A stretch of DNA of 16,285 nt, from positions 1 through 16,285 of the forward strand of contig DLCS01000083.1 in assembly GCA_002480735.1 (NCBI GenBank). The letters run 5' to 3'. Within the stretch, counting starts at the first letter, position 1, and each line of letters begins with the position of its first letter. The DNA is from Bacillaceae bacterium UBA7792. GTDB taxonomy: Bacteria; Bacillota; Bacilli; Bacillales; Cytobacillaceae. The notes under the pieces are model-generated. The model made no database searches and was not told the origin of the DNA. It saw nothing but the letters and a program-made list of their open reading frames with translations. Of the stretch, positions 1-7,215 are shown one piece after another. A program made the position numbers and the translations under genes.

Positions 1-216
1 TCCATAAGAGCATTATATCGGGCCCATCGTTCGCTCCGGTTTGTCACGGATTCAGCAGTACAACTATTGGGAGGACACGGATATGTTCAAGAGTACCCTG
101 TTGAAAAATGGATGAGGGATGCCCAGGCCCAAGTTACTTTGTACGGACGTGAAAGAGAATTATTGATCGAAAGAGGAGAGCAAATCTTGAGTGGAGCGAT
201 TGGGGTGACCGTTTGA
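1..216 (+). CDS. Acyl-CoA dehydrogenase, C-terminal end only (partial)
   Basis: The first 213 bases are open in frame 1 and end at TGA 214-216, giving the last 71 residues of a protein that begins before the window. The segment GGHGYVQEYPVEKWMRDAQ is the C-terminal helical-domain signature of flavin-dependent acyl-CoA dehydrogenases (a GG-G-Y...P-E...RDA block close to the acyl-CoA and FAD site). Family knowledge: these enzymes take two hydrogens from the alpha and beta carbons of an acyl-CoA and pass electrons to ETF. The stop overlaps the next start by one base (TGATG), so the two dehydrogenase genes were translationally coupled in one operon. The substrate cannot be told from this fragment. 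Confidence 0.85.
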   Translation, partial: SIRALYRAHRSLRFVTDSAVQLLGGHGYVQEYPVEKWMRDAQAQVTLYGRERELLIERGEQILSGAIGVTV

Positions 217-1317
217 TGATTAGTTATGAACTGACAGAGCAGCAGCAACAAATAAAAGCAATGACCCATTGGTTTGCTAAGCATGAAATTAGGCCGATTG
301 CGATGGAAGCGGATCGATTGGGGAAAGTGCCTGACGATTGGCTAGATAATGTTAACAAAATGGGAATTCATCTGAATACATCATCCTTTGGCGGTGGAGA
401 ATCCGATAAGAAGTCATCGAAAAAGGAACGTGAAGGCAATCGTTTAGGCGTCATCGCAACAGAAGAAATCGCCTGGGGAGATCCAGCCATTGCATTATCT
501 TTGCCCGGCGCTGGGTTAGGAGGTCCACCGATACAAAGCAGCGGAACCCTAGAACAAAAGGAAAGATTTTTATCGATTTTTACAAAGGATAAGCCACGCT
601 GGGGGGCCTATGCCTTAACTGAGCCGGAAGCGGGGTCTGATGCCTCAGGGGTACAGACAACCGCTAGAAAGGTCGATGGCGGCTATATTTTAAATGGACA
701 GAAAATTTTTATTACCAATGGTGGGCGTGCATCATGGGTTGTTGTATTTGCAACTGTAGATAAATCACTGGGCAGAGCTGGGCAGAGGGCATTTGTCGTA
801 GAGAAGGGGACAAAGGGCTATAGCTGTACAAAGCTTGCCAAAAAAAATGGGGCTTCGGGCAAATGAAACCGCAGAGCTGCTGTTTGATGATTGCTTTGTA
901 CCTGATGAAAATTTATTGGGTGGTGAGGAATTATACAAGACGGCCGTCTCAAAGCCATCAGGGTTTCAGGTGGCAATGAAAACCTTCGATAGCACTCGAC
1001 CGATTGTTGCCGCAATGGCGATTGGGATTGCGAGAGCAGCATATGAATATACGCTAGATATTGTGAGGCGCGAATATCCTAAGTCAGGCCAATTATATAC
1101 GATCGCTGCTGAAATTTTAGCAGAAGCAGAACAGGATATTGCAGCAGCAAGATATCTTACTTGGGAGGCTGCCTGGAAAGAAGATATCGGGCTCGCAAAT
1201 GCGAAGGAAGCGGCTATGTGTAAAGCATATGCAGGGCAAATGGCATTGGATGTTTGTGCAAAATGCTTGGAAATATTAGGACCAGTAGGGCTGGATGGAC
1301 ATATCGTGGAGAAATTA
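216..1317 (+). pseudogene. Second acyl-CoA dehydrogenase, frameshifted and 3'-truncated
   Basis: The ATG at 216 overlaps the upstream stop, and GGGGTGA (203-209) is a usable ribosome site. About 210 residues in this frame match the ACAD N-terminal and middle domains, including AYALTEPEAGSDASG and GQKIFITNGGRA, the FAD/substrate-binding beta-domain motifs. The frame then fails at an A8 run (840-847) and stops at 864-866. Removing one A joins it to a second frame giving KKMGLRANETAELLFDD, the normal continuation, and on to ILGPVGLDGHIVEKL. Similarity ends near 1317, roughly 25-30 residues before a normal ACAD C-terminus, so the usual YRD...EGT block is missing. From there the frame runs without a stop into an unrelated membrane protein. 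As read, no full enzyme can be made. The A8 tract may be a real mutation or a homopolymer sequencing error; the truncation is separate. Confidence 0.85.
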
Positions 1318-1578
1318 AGTGGTTTCTTGTTAATTATCGGAATCTTCTCATATATATATCCTCAATTTTCAACGATTTTTGGCGTATTAACGATCTTTTT
1401 ATCCATCCTTTCAATTATGGGCGCTTTAGGTGGCTTTGTTATTGGAACGATCATAGGAATCTTCGCGGGAGCTCTTTGTATCGCATGGGATAAAGAAGAG
1501 GTCTCTGTTTCAGATGATTTTCCGACAAAAAAGCAAGCTAAAATAAAGCATGAGGATGTTAATTCCGTACAAGCGTAA
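1318..1578 (+). pseudogene. DUF6114-like membrane protein, C-terminal remnant fused to the ACAD frame
   Basis: Eighty-six codons continue in frame from the truncated dehydrogenase. They encode three closely packed hydrophobic segments (GFLLIIGIFSYIYPQ, then about IFGVLTIFLSILSIM, then GGFVIGTIIGIFAGALCIAW) and a charged tail ending NSVQA. The FSYIYPQFSTIFGV and GALGG-GTI-G pattern resembles the C-terminal half of DUF6114 membrane proteins from memory; no search was possible. No ribosome site or start lies at the domain boundary and the expected N-terminal membrane part is absent, so this is read as a gene whose 5' part was deleted. The next gene, 40 bp downstream, looks like the secreted partner commonly found beside DUF6114 genes, which supports the call. 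If the A8 tract upstream is really A7, a continuous ACAD-DUF6114 chimera would be made. Confidence 0.6.
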
Positions 1579-1618
1579 ATAGAAAGATTCAAATGATTAC
1601 TGTTTGAGGAGAATTCGC

Positions 1619-3172
1619 ATGAATAAAAAAAGGCTCCGGTTTTTTCTTACCTTTTGGCTCATCTTTGTATGCGTTTTTTCCTCTTCATTCATTGAAAACA
1701 GGCCAATTCAGGCGGAAGGAAATTTCGTTAGTGCCGCTGCAAATCATAGTGGCGGCTTTGTCATTCAGTCTGAAAAGGTAGATGGTATGCTGGATTTACT
1801 AGGAATTCTTGCTGGAAAAATAACGATCTTTGACGGTGACATTTATGGATTAACCATCACAAAAAGGTTAAATGTAGGTGGAAATCAAGAACCGTTAATG
1901 ATCAAAATTACATCTCCAGGTCCAATTCCGGTTAAAAATTTAAAAGCAACCACATTAGGGAATCGGATACCTGAGTTTGGTGGATTGTGCATGCCATCTA
2001 GGCTAGGTAGGCTTTGTATGGAAAATGTAGTGATGACGGTTACCGATCAAGCTGCCGCTGCCATTAGCCTACCCAATGCGAAGATAGAAACCTGTTATGA
2101 AAGCCAATGTGGTTCCATACCTGAAGGTGGTTCAATGAGTGAAGAGGAATTTAAAAAGCTTCTCGAAGAATTAGAAGCCAATGAGTTATCATTAAAGGAT
2201 ATATTGGATGAAATGAGAAAGGACTCCGAAAAGGTATCATTACTAGAGCAATTGATCAATCAAGCTTCCAAAGCTTTAGCCGAAATCGATCTAGATCAGC
2301 CGAACACGTTAAAGGAATTATTGGCGAAAATAACAAATGACCTCACTGAAGAAAATATCGCACAAGTGGATCAGGCGCAATTAATTGACGATACCAAAGC
2401 ATTATGGGAGCAGCAAGATAGCTATATCCAAGCAATCTCACCATTTTTGGAAATAATGGATGATGCGACAAGCTTGGCGGACCAATTGGAAGCGAATCTG
2501 AAAAAAATGGAGGAATCGTTAAAGAAAATTGAGTCAATGGAGGTCCAAGAAACGACCGACAAAAAGCTTCAATTAGTAAAAAGATATGCTGAATTAATAA
2601 AAGTCGCAGAAGAAATCAAGAACGGTTCTGATCAAGCAGAGCAACCAAATTCGGAAGAAATTGATCTGAAAATGGTTCGAAACAAGCTTGAAGAATATAA
2701 GAAAATCATCCATCCATTCATTGAGCAGCTTAGGGAATTACAGACAGAGAAGGATGGGATTGAAGCTACAAAAGTAGAGATTGAGACAAAGAGTAGTGAA
2801 TTGAAGGAAAGAATCATAAGCCTAAAGGAAATTCTCGGGGATGATGTAGTAGCGAGTCTATTAGGAAATGATGCACCCAAACAAGGGGATGCAGCCAGCT
2901 CAGAAGAAACGGAAGATAATCAACATACAGAATCGGATTCAAAACCAGAACCGAACTAGGAATCAGATCATAATGGGGGAGATGAGAACAAAAGTAACCC
3001 TCCTGAGAGTGGACTTCCAGTAGAAGCGCCAAAGACTGAAAAAACGGGTGTGCCGCCAAGTGAAGCAAGCACTGATGTGATTGTAGAAGAGAGTGAGGTA
3101 CCACCGCAAGTCAAAGAAAGTCGATTAAGAAAATGGTTGGATGATATGAAGGATTGGCTAAAATCCCCATAA
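1619..3172 (+). pseudogene. Secreted coiled-coil protein (DUF6230-like head), interrupted by in-frame TAG
   Basis: GAGGAG at 1606-1611 sits 7 bases before ATG 1619; a TTG at 1604 lies inside that site and is not preferred. Residues 1-33 form a signal peptide (KKR, a hydrophobic core, likely cleavage after PIQA). Residues about 34-150 form a mixed beta-rich head with four Cys (GGLCMPSRLGRLC and ETCYESQC) that resembles DUF6230-type proteins. Residues about 150-425 are rich in E, K, L and Q with heptad-like spacing, so probably coiled coil. TAG at 2957-2959 follows residue 446. The same frame stays open for 70 more codons, Pro/Glu-rich and ending KWLDDMKDWLKSP, to TAA 3170-3172. A truncated 446-residue protein is likely made unless the TAG is a sequence error or is read through. 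Function is unknown; the protein should be outside the membrane. Annotated as interrupted; the 1619-2959 part is an intact open frame. Confidence 0.7.
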
Positions 3173-3187
3173 GCCATAGAGATAAAT

Positions 3188-3214
3188 GGCCCCACCTATT
3201 AGAAGGCTGGGGCC
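3188..3214 (+). terminator. GC-rich hairpin after the coiled-coil gene
   Basis: GGCCCCA-CC pairs with GG-TGGGGCC around a short loop, 16 bases past the TAA at 3172. There is one unpaired base in the stem and no clear U-run follows (TGAATGATTAATTT), so it may be a weak terminator or a transcript-stabilising hairpin. Its place after the second stop (TAA), not after the TAG, supports the TAA as the ancestral gene end. Confidence 0.5.
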
Positions 3215-3255
3215 TGAATGATTAATTTATGTATGGGAATGGATCATGTATTTCG

Positions 3256-3285
3256 TTAATACTCCCAAGTGAGTCAGGGTATAGT
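3256..3285 (+). promoter_or_regulatory. Possible sigma-A promoter for the CorC-type gene
   Basis: TTAATA (3256-3261), an 18-bp spacer and TATAGT (3280-3285) lie about 35 bases before the ribosome site of the next gene. The -35 match is only moderate, so this is a candidate only. Confidence 0.3.
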
Positions 3286-3329
3286 AAGAAAATAAGTCAT
3301 GGATTCTTACAAATAGGCAGGTGACTTTC

Positions 3330-4658
3330 TTGGGTACGGATATTCTCATACTGCTCATATTGATTTTGATAAATGCTTTCTTTGCTGCTTCGGAGATGGC
3401 GCTTGTTTCCATTAATGATAATAAGTTGAGATTATTGGCGGAGGGTGGGGATAACAAAGCAAAGGCCGTTCAGAGCCTATTGACAGAGCCAAGCCGCTTT
3501 TTGGCTACGATTCAAATTGGAATAACTTTATCGGGCTTTATGGCAAGTGCTTATTCGGCAAGAAGCTTTGCTGGGATTATATCAGACGCAATTCTCCATC
3601 TTCATATCCCAGTTAGCAGAAATGTTCTAGAAATGCTCTCTACGGCATTAATTACGATTATCCTGTCCTATTTCACCCTTGTCTTAGGAGAGCTAGTCCC
3701 CAAAAGGCTGGCGATCCAGAAAGCAGAGGAAATTTCCTTTATCGCTGCAGGACCGATCTCCTTTTTGTCAAAATTAACGGCACCTTTTGTTAAGCTATTA
3801 ACGCTTTCGACCAATCTCATTGTCCGTCTGTTTGGCTTAGACCCACATGCAGAGGAGGAAGAGGTAACGGAGGAAGAAATTCGCATGATGGTCGATGTGG
3901 GGCAGGAAAGAGGAACCATTTTAGAAACGGAAAAAGTGATGATTAATAATATTTTCGAATTTGATAATAAAACGGTTTCTGACATTATGACCCATCGAAC
4001 CAATATTGTCGCGATTCCCGCGGACTATAGTTTACAGGAAGCCGTGCGCTTAGCAAATACCGAGAAATACACAAGATTTCCAGTTTATGAAGAAAATATG
4101 GATCATCTTATTGGCATTCTACATATTAAAGATCTGTTTCAATATATGGAAAATGGACAGGAACAAAGGTTCAATTTGCGGGAACTAGCACGTGAACCTT
4201 TTTATGTGCTGGAGTCAAGCCGGATTGATCAATTGTTTAAGGAAATGAAGAAAAATAAGGTGCATATGGCCATTGCGATAGACGAGTACGGGGGAACAGA
4301 TGGAATTGTCACGATGGAGGATTTACTTGAGGAGATCGTAGGGAATATTTTTGACGAGTATGATGATGCCGAGATGGATATTGAGGAGATTATCCAAATC
4401 AATGATACAGAATTTTTAATGTCAGGCACCGTTGATCTCGATGATGTAGAGGATGCGTTAAAGCTTGAGCTACCAACGGAAGACTATGATACATTGAGTG
4501 GTTTTATCATGGGGCAGCTCGGGTATATTCCTAGTCCAGAAGAAAGCCCTGTGATTGAATACGGGAAATATTTATTTGCAGTTGAAGAAATACATGATCG
4601 TCGCATTTTAAAAGTGAAGGTCACTGTGAAGGAAAATGAAGAATTAGAAGAAAGCTGA
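3330..4658 (+). CDS. HlyC/CorC (CNNM) family membrane protein with CBS pair
   Basis: AGGTGA (3319-3324) is spaced 5 bases from TTG 3330, so that start is preferred over the in-frame GTG at 3321, which lies inside the ribosome site. The protein of about 442 residues has the standard three-part layout. A DUF21/CNNM membrane domain covers residues about 1-190 (opening ILILLILILINAFFAASEMALVS, then GITLSGFMASAYSARS and LSYFTLVLGELVPKRLA). Two CBS domains follow at about 205-330 (VSDIMTHRTNIVAIPAD, FPVYEE, IGILHIKDLF, IAIDEYGGTDGIVTMEDLLEEIVGNI). A CorC_HlyC domain lies at about 350-435 (SGTVDLDDVEDAL, DTLSGFIMGQLGYIP). Family members are linked to Mg2+/Co2+ efflux or resistance; the older name hemolysin does not describe the function. 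The ion is not shown by the sequence. It is a monocistronic unit ending at a strong terminator. Confidence 0.9.
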   Translation: MGTDILILLILILINAFFAASEMALVSINDNKLRLLAEGGDNKAKAVQSLLTEPSRFLATIQIGITLSGFMASAYSARSFAGIISDAILHLHIPVSRNVLEMLSTALITIILSYFTLVLGELVPKRLAIQKAEEISFIAAGPISFLSKLTAPFVKLLTLSTNLIVRLFGLDPHAEEEEVTEEEIRMMVDVGQERGTILETEKVMINNIFEFDNKTVSDIMTHRTNIVAIPADYSLQEAVRLANTEKYTRFPVYEENMDHLIGILHIKDLFQYMENGQEQRFNLRELAREPFYVLESSRIDQLFKEMKKNKVHMAIAIDEYGGTDGIVTMEDLLEEIVGNIFDEYDDAEMDIEEIIQINDTEFLMSGTVDLDDVEDALKLELPTEDYDTLSGFIMGQLGYIPSPEESPVIEYGKYLFAVEEIHDRRILKVKVTVKENEELEES

Positions 4659-4663
4659 GCGGG

Positions 4664-4708
4664 AACTCATTCTTTTTAGCAAGGGAGCGAGAAAGGATGA
4701 GTTTTTTT
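4664..4708 (+). terminator. Strong intrinsic terminator of the CorC-type gene
   Basis: AACTCATTCTTT pairs with AAAGGATGAGTT (12 bp, one G-U), with a loop of about 14 bases, followed by seven T. It begins 6 bases after the TGA at 4656-4658. Confidence 0.9.
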
Positions 4709-4797
4709 AATATTTGTCCTTTGCTATCGACGTTGGCGTCCTTTTGCCTTTATAATTATTCTGAATAGTTTATTAATTCTGCAAGGGGGACGGATCA

Positions 4798-6390
4798 ATG
4801 AAAGTAGTAACGGAGACAAAAGGTCAAAACTCGTATAGCTTTCAGGAATTTGTGGAGAAACGTGAGAAATTAGACTGGTATAGGGATGAACCGTTTTTAC
4901 AAGAAATGGCGAAGAAATATCTTCGTCATGACTTTAACGACATTCATGAAAAAATCTTATCTTTTTCACCGAAAGTGTCAGGGGAGTGGAATCGCCTGGC
5001 GGAAAGGCTTGCACGCCCAGAGGTCCATCCTTATATGCTTCATTTCGATGCTTTTAACAATCGGATTGATCGGATTGTTCGACCTGTTGAAACCCATCAG
5101 CTCGAACAAGGGGTATTTGGAGAAGGGTTATTTTCAAGTAAAATGTCACCTTGGGAAAGCTTCATTAAAAGGATGCTGATTCACCAATTAGGAGAAGCGG
5201 GGGTAGCCTGTCCCTTAACATGTACGCATGGATTAGTGGCTTTGCTGGAGCAATTCCCGGATGATGAATACCCGGAGCTCTACGATATTCTTATGCATAC
5301 GAAGGAAGGAGAGGGTGGAGAATTCGCCATTGGAGCCCAATATATGTCCGAGATTCAAGGTGGTTCGGATTTACCGGCGAATGTATTAGAAGCTGTTCCA
5401 GACGGGAAGTATTATCGATTGTATGGGAATAAATTTTTCTGTTCCGTTGCCCATGCCGATTACTCCGTAGTTACTGCGAAAATTTCTGAGTCAGAAAAGG
5501 TTTCGACCTTTATTGTGCCTTCCTGGTTACCGGGTGATAAGGAGCGGGAAAAGCGCAATAGCTATGAAATTAATCGCATTAAGTGGAAGATGGGAACTGC
5601 TGAGCTTCCAACCGCTGAAATTGAATACAAGGGGGCGTTAGCCTATCCAATTGGACCAAAGGATAAAGGAATTGCCGTGGCAGTGGGGATTGTTTTGACC
5701 TTATCAAGATTGGAAATCGGCATTGCCTGTGCAGGTTTTATGCTACGTGCCTCCAGAGAAGCAGAGCTGTATAGTAATTTCCGTACCGTTTTTGGCAAGA
5801 AGGTGAAGGATTATCCTTTATCCGCAAGCAAGCTAAGGAAGATTAAGAGTGCGGCCGAAAGAACAACAGCAGGTGCTTTCAAAATCTACGATTTGTTCCT
5901 TAAGCTGGAGCAGCCTCTAAATCCAGGGTTGAAATCAGATCATCCACTTGAAATAAGAAAGCAGTTATTTAACCTACGGGAGCTCGTCTTGCTGCAAAAG
6001 ATTAACGTCACCCAGGAGGGTGCTGAAGTCTTGCGCGAGGCCATTTCCATCTTTGGTGGTCATGGCGTGATGGAGGAGTTCTCATCCCTTCCGCGGATCT
6101 TCCGGGATGTTGTTGTCAATGAGCAATGGGAGGGTCCACGCAGCCTGCTGCTAACCCAAATTTATCGGGATATCTCAAGAGTTGTCGACTGGTATCCACC
6201 TAGAGAATTTGTTCAGGGAGTGCTGGAAGGAGCGCCAGAGGAAACCATTCAAGAGTTTTCTGTGCAATTAGAGGAACTTCTACAAAAGCCGGTCCTCGGA
6301 GAAGTAACAGAGGCCTCCATCGAAGCCGCAGCCGAATGGGATCAATTCTGTACCGCCTTCTTCAAGGCCTACCAAGAAACCGCCCTTTAA
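4798..6390 (+). CDS. AidB-like acyl-CoA dehydrogenase family protein
   Basis: AAGGGGG (4783-4789) precedes ATG 4798; the product has 530 residues, the longer size of the AidB-type branch rather than the usual 380. Residues about 180-200 carry FAIGAQYMSEIQGGSD, matching the AidB-type MTE-QGGSD FAD/substrate motif, and FFCSVAHADYSVVTAK is the following beta-domain strand pair. The C-terminal helical domain has FGGHGVMEEFSSLPRIFRD near residue 420 and NEQWEGPRSLL near 443; the Glu of WEG is where ACADs usually place the catalytic base. AidB of E. coli protects DNA during alkylation stress and has weak dehydrogenase activity; most Bacillus homologues are uncharacterised, so a substrate is not assigned. 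It is separated from the upstream ACAD remnants by two unrelated genes and a terminator, so it is its own unit. No hairpin terminator is clear; a dispersed repeat starts 9 bases after the stop. Confidence 0.85.
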   Translation: MKVVTETKGQNSYSFQEFVEKREKLDWYRDEPFLQEMAKKYLRHDFNDIHEKILSFSPKVSGEWNRLAERLARPEVHPYMLHFDAFNNRIDRIVRPVETHQLEQGVFGEGLFSSKMSPWESFIKRMLIHQLGEAGVACPLTCTHGLVALLEQFPDDEYPELYDILMHTKEGEGGEFAIGAQYMSEIQGGSDLPANVLEAVPDGKYYRLYGNKFFCSVAHADYSVVTAKISESEKVSTFIVPSWLPGDKEREKRNSYEINRIKWKMGTAELPTAEIEYKGALAYPIGPKDKGIAVAVGIVLTLSRLEIGIACAGFMLRASREAELYSNFRTVFGKKVKDYPLSASKLRKIKSAAERTTAGAFKIYDLFLKLEQPLNPGLKSDHPLEIRKQLFNLRELVLLQKINVTQEGAEVLREAISIFGGHGVMEEFSSLPRIFRDVVVNEQWEGPRSLLLTQIYRDISRVVDWYPPREFVQGVLEGAPEETIQEFSVQLEELLQKPVLGEVTEASIEAAAEWDQFCTAFFKAYQETAL

Positions 6391-6398
6391 TTTAATTC

Positions 6399-6453
6399 GG
6401 TACCTGGTACCGCCCGTGGACATTTTTTCGATTTTGTCCATATGGGGTGGACA
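6399..6453 (+). repeat. 55-bp dispersed repeat, copy 1
   Basis: The element starts GGTACCTGGTACCGCC, contains GTGGACA, then TTTTGTCC, and ends GGGGTGGACA. It is 50/55 identical to copy 2 (10457-10511) and the same length and orientation as copies 2 and 3. GGACA/TGTCC can form either of two competing hairpins. The left flank TAATTCGGTAC also precedes copy 3. It lies just after the stop of the AidB-like gene. Confidence 0.85.
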
Positions 6454-6490
6454 GTGCAACGAACAATTTGTGTTTACAGAGGATTGTGAA

Positions 6491-6510
6491 CCTAAATCAC
6501 GAAATTTAGG
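6491..6510. other. Short inverted repeat before the TetR promoter
   Basis: CCTAAAT and ATTTAGG (7 bp) flank a 6-base spacer, about 20 bases before the TetR -35 element. No U-run follows. It could be a second regulator site or a weak terminator for the upstream unit. Confidence 0.3.
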
Positions 6511-6531
6511 CAAAATTTCAAATAGAAATTA

Positions 6532-6546
6532 TTGACTGCTGTTCAA
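6532..6546. promoter_or_regulatory. TetR-family operator 1
   Basis: TTGACTGCTGTTCAA is an imperfect 15-bp palindrome with arms matching operators 2 and 3 (shared pattern TTGA-nnn-nnn-TCAA/TTAA). It covers the -35 of the regulator's promoter. Confidence 0.65.
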
Positions 6547-6560
6547 AAGGAGGATATTAT
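6532..6560 (+). promoter_or_regulatory. Promoter of the TetR gene
   Basis: TTGACT (6532-6537), a 17-bp spacer and TATTAT (6555-6560) give a near-consensus sigma-A promoter with a predicted start near 6567. The -35 lies inside operator 1 and the predicted start inside operator 2. Confidence 0.7.
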
Positions 6561-6564
6561 TTAA

Positions 6565-6579
6565 TTGAACAGTGGTCAA
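6565..6579. promoter_or_regulatory. TetR-family operator 2
   Basis: TTGAACAGTGGTCAA is an imperfect palindrome whose reverse complement closely matches operator 1. It covers the predicted transcription start and sits just before the ribosome site AAGGAGGAG (6581-6589). Its spacing of 33 bp from operator 1 is about three DNA turns. Confidence 0.65.
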
Positions 6580-6592
6580 TAAGGAGGAGAAA

Positions 6593-7165
6593 ATGTCACC
6601 TAGAAAGTCAGTAGAGAGAGAACTTACAAGAGAAATGATTATGAACGCTGCACGAGATTTGTTTACCACAAAGGGATATGAGCATGTTTCAATGAGGCAA
6701 ATTGCAAACATTTTAGGCTGTAGTCATGGAGCTATCTACTATCATTTTAAGAACAAAGCGGAACTGTTTTTTGCCCTTGTCGAGGATCATTTCAAAATGC
6801 TAAACAGCATTCTTGACGACATTATGAAACAGGAGTTAGATAACAGAGAAAAGCTTAGGCAAATATTTGTCGGTTATATAAGGTTTGGGCTAACCTACCA
6901 GAGCCACTATGAGATTATGTTTTTGATAAAGGATGATGAGGTAAAAAACTTCATTAACCAAGAGCCAAATCATACTTATGACAATTTTGCCAAAAGCGTA
7001 TATTCCCTTTGTGAGTGGAAAAAGGTTACTCTTCAGGATGTATGGAGCATTTTTCTATCCTTGCATGGCTTTGTCACTCATTACTGTAGACATGTCGTCG
7101 GATTTGATGACGTTAAGGATATGGCTTATCGACATGCTGATTTCTTGCTAAGGGCGATTGAGTAA
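6593..7165 (+). CDS. TetR/AcrR family transcriptional regulator
   Basis: The chosen ATG 6593 follows AAGGAGGAG at 4 bases; an in-frame GTG at 6572 lies inside operator 2 and would place that ribosome site within the coding region. The product has 190 residues, typical for TetR regulators. The N-terminal helix-turn-helix is clear at residues about 13-60 (ARDLFTTKGYEHVSMRQIA, then GCSHGAIYYHFKNKAELF). The rest is the variable ligand-binding and dimer domain, so the inducer is unknown. Two operators flank its own start site and a third precedes the next gene, 50 bp downstream, so autorepression and co-control of the dehydrogenase are inferred. Confidence 0.93.
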   Translation: MSPRKSVERELTREMIMNAARDLFTTKGYEHVSMRQIANILGCSHGAIYYHFKNKAELFFALVEDHFKMLNSILDDIMKQELDNREKLRQIFVGYIRFGLTYQSHYEIMFLIKDDEVKNFINQEPNHTYDNFAKSVYSLCEWKKVTLQDVWSIFLSLHGFVTHYCRHVVGFDDVKDMAYRHADFLLRAIE

Positions 7166-7182
7166 TTTTTTTTTAAGATTTA

Positions 7183-7197
7183 TTGACCAGTGGTTAA
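7183..7197. promoter_or_regulatory. TetR-family operator 3, upstream of the dehydrogenase gene
   Basis: TTGACCAGTGGTTAA is the most symmetric copy: arms TTGACCA and TGGTTAA, 6 of 7 paired, with a central G. It lies between the regulator's stop and the ribosome site AAAAGGAGGA of the next gene. A weak promoter (TTGAGT 7158-7163, 17 bp, TATTGA 7181-7186) could overlap it; otherwise it may act within the operon. Confidence 0.65.
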
Positions 7198-7215
7198 TTA
7201 AAAGGAGGACAGAAT

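Noticed and set aside
3668..4003. 111-codon minus-strand open frame opposite the CorC-type gene
   Set aside because: Shadow frame; low-complexity Ser/Ile-rich translation and the opposite strand has clear CNNM/CBS motifs.
6399..6411. Tandem GGTACC sites as cloning or vector remnants
   Set aside because: They belong to a 55-bp element that recurs with natural divergence at three places and is not followed by vector-like sequence.
6547..6554. AAGGAGGA before the TetR gene taken as a ribosome site of an extra leader peptide
   Set aside because: It lies between the -35 and -10 of the inferred promoter, so it would not be in the transcript; no sensible short frame follows.
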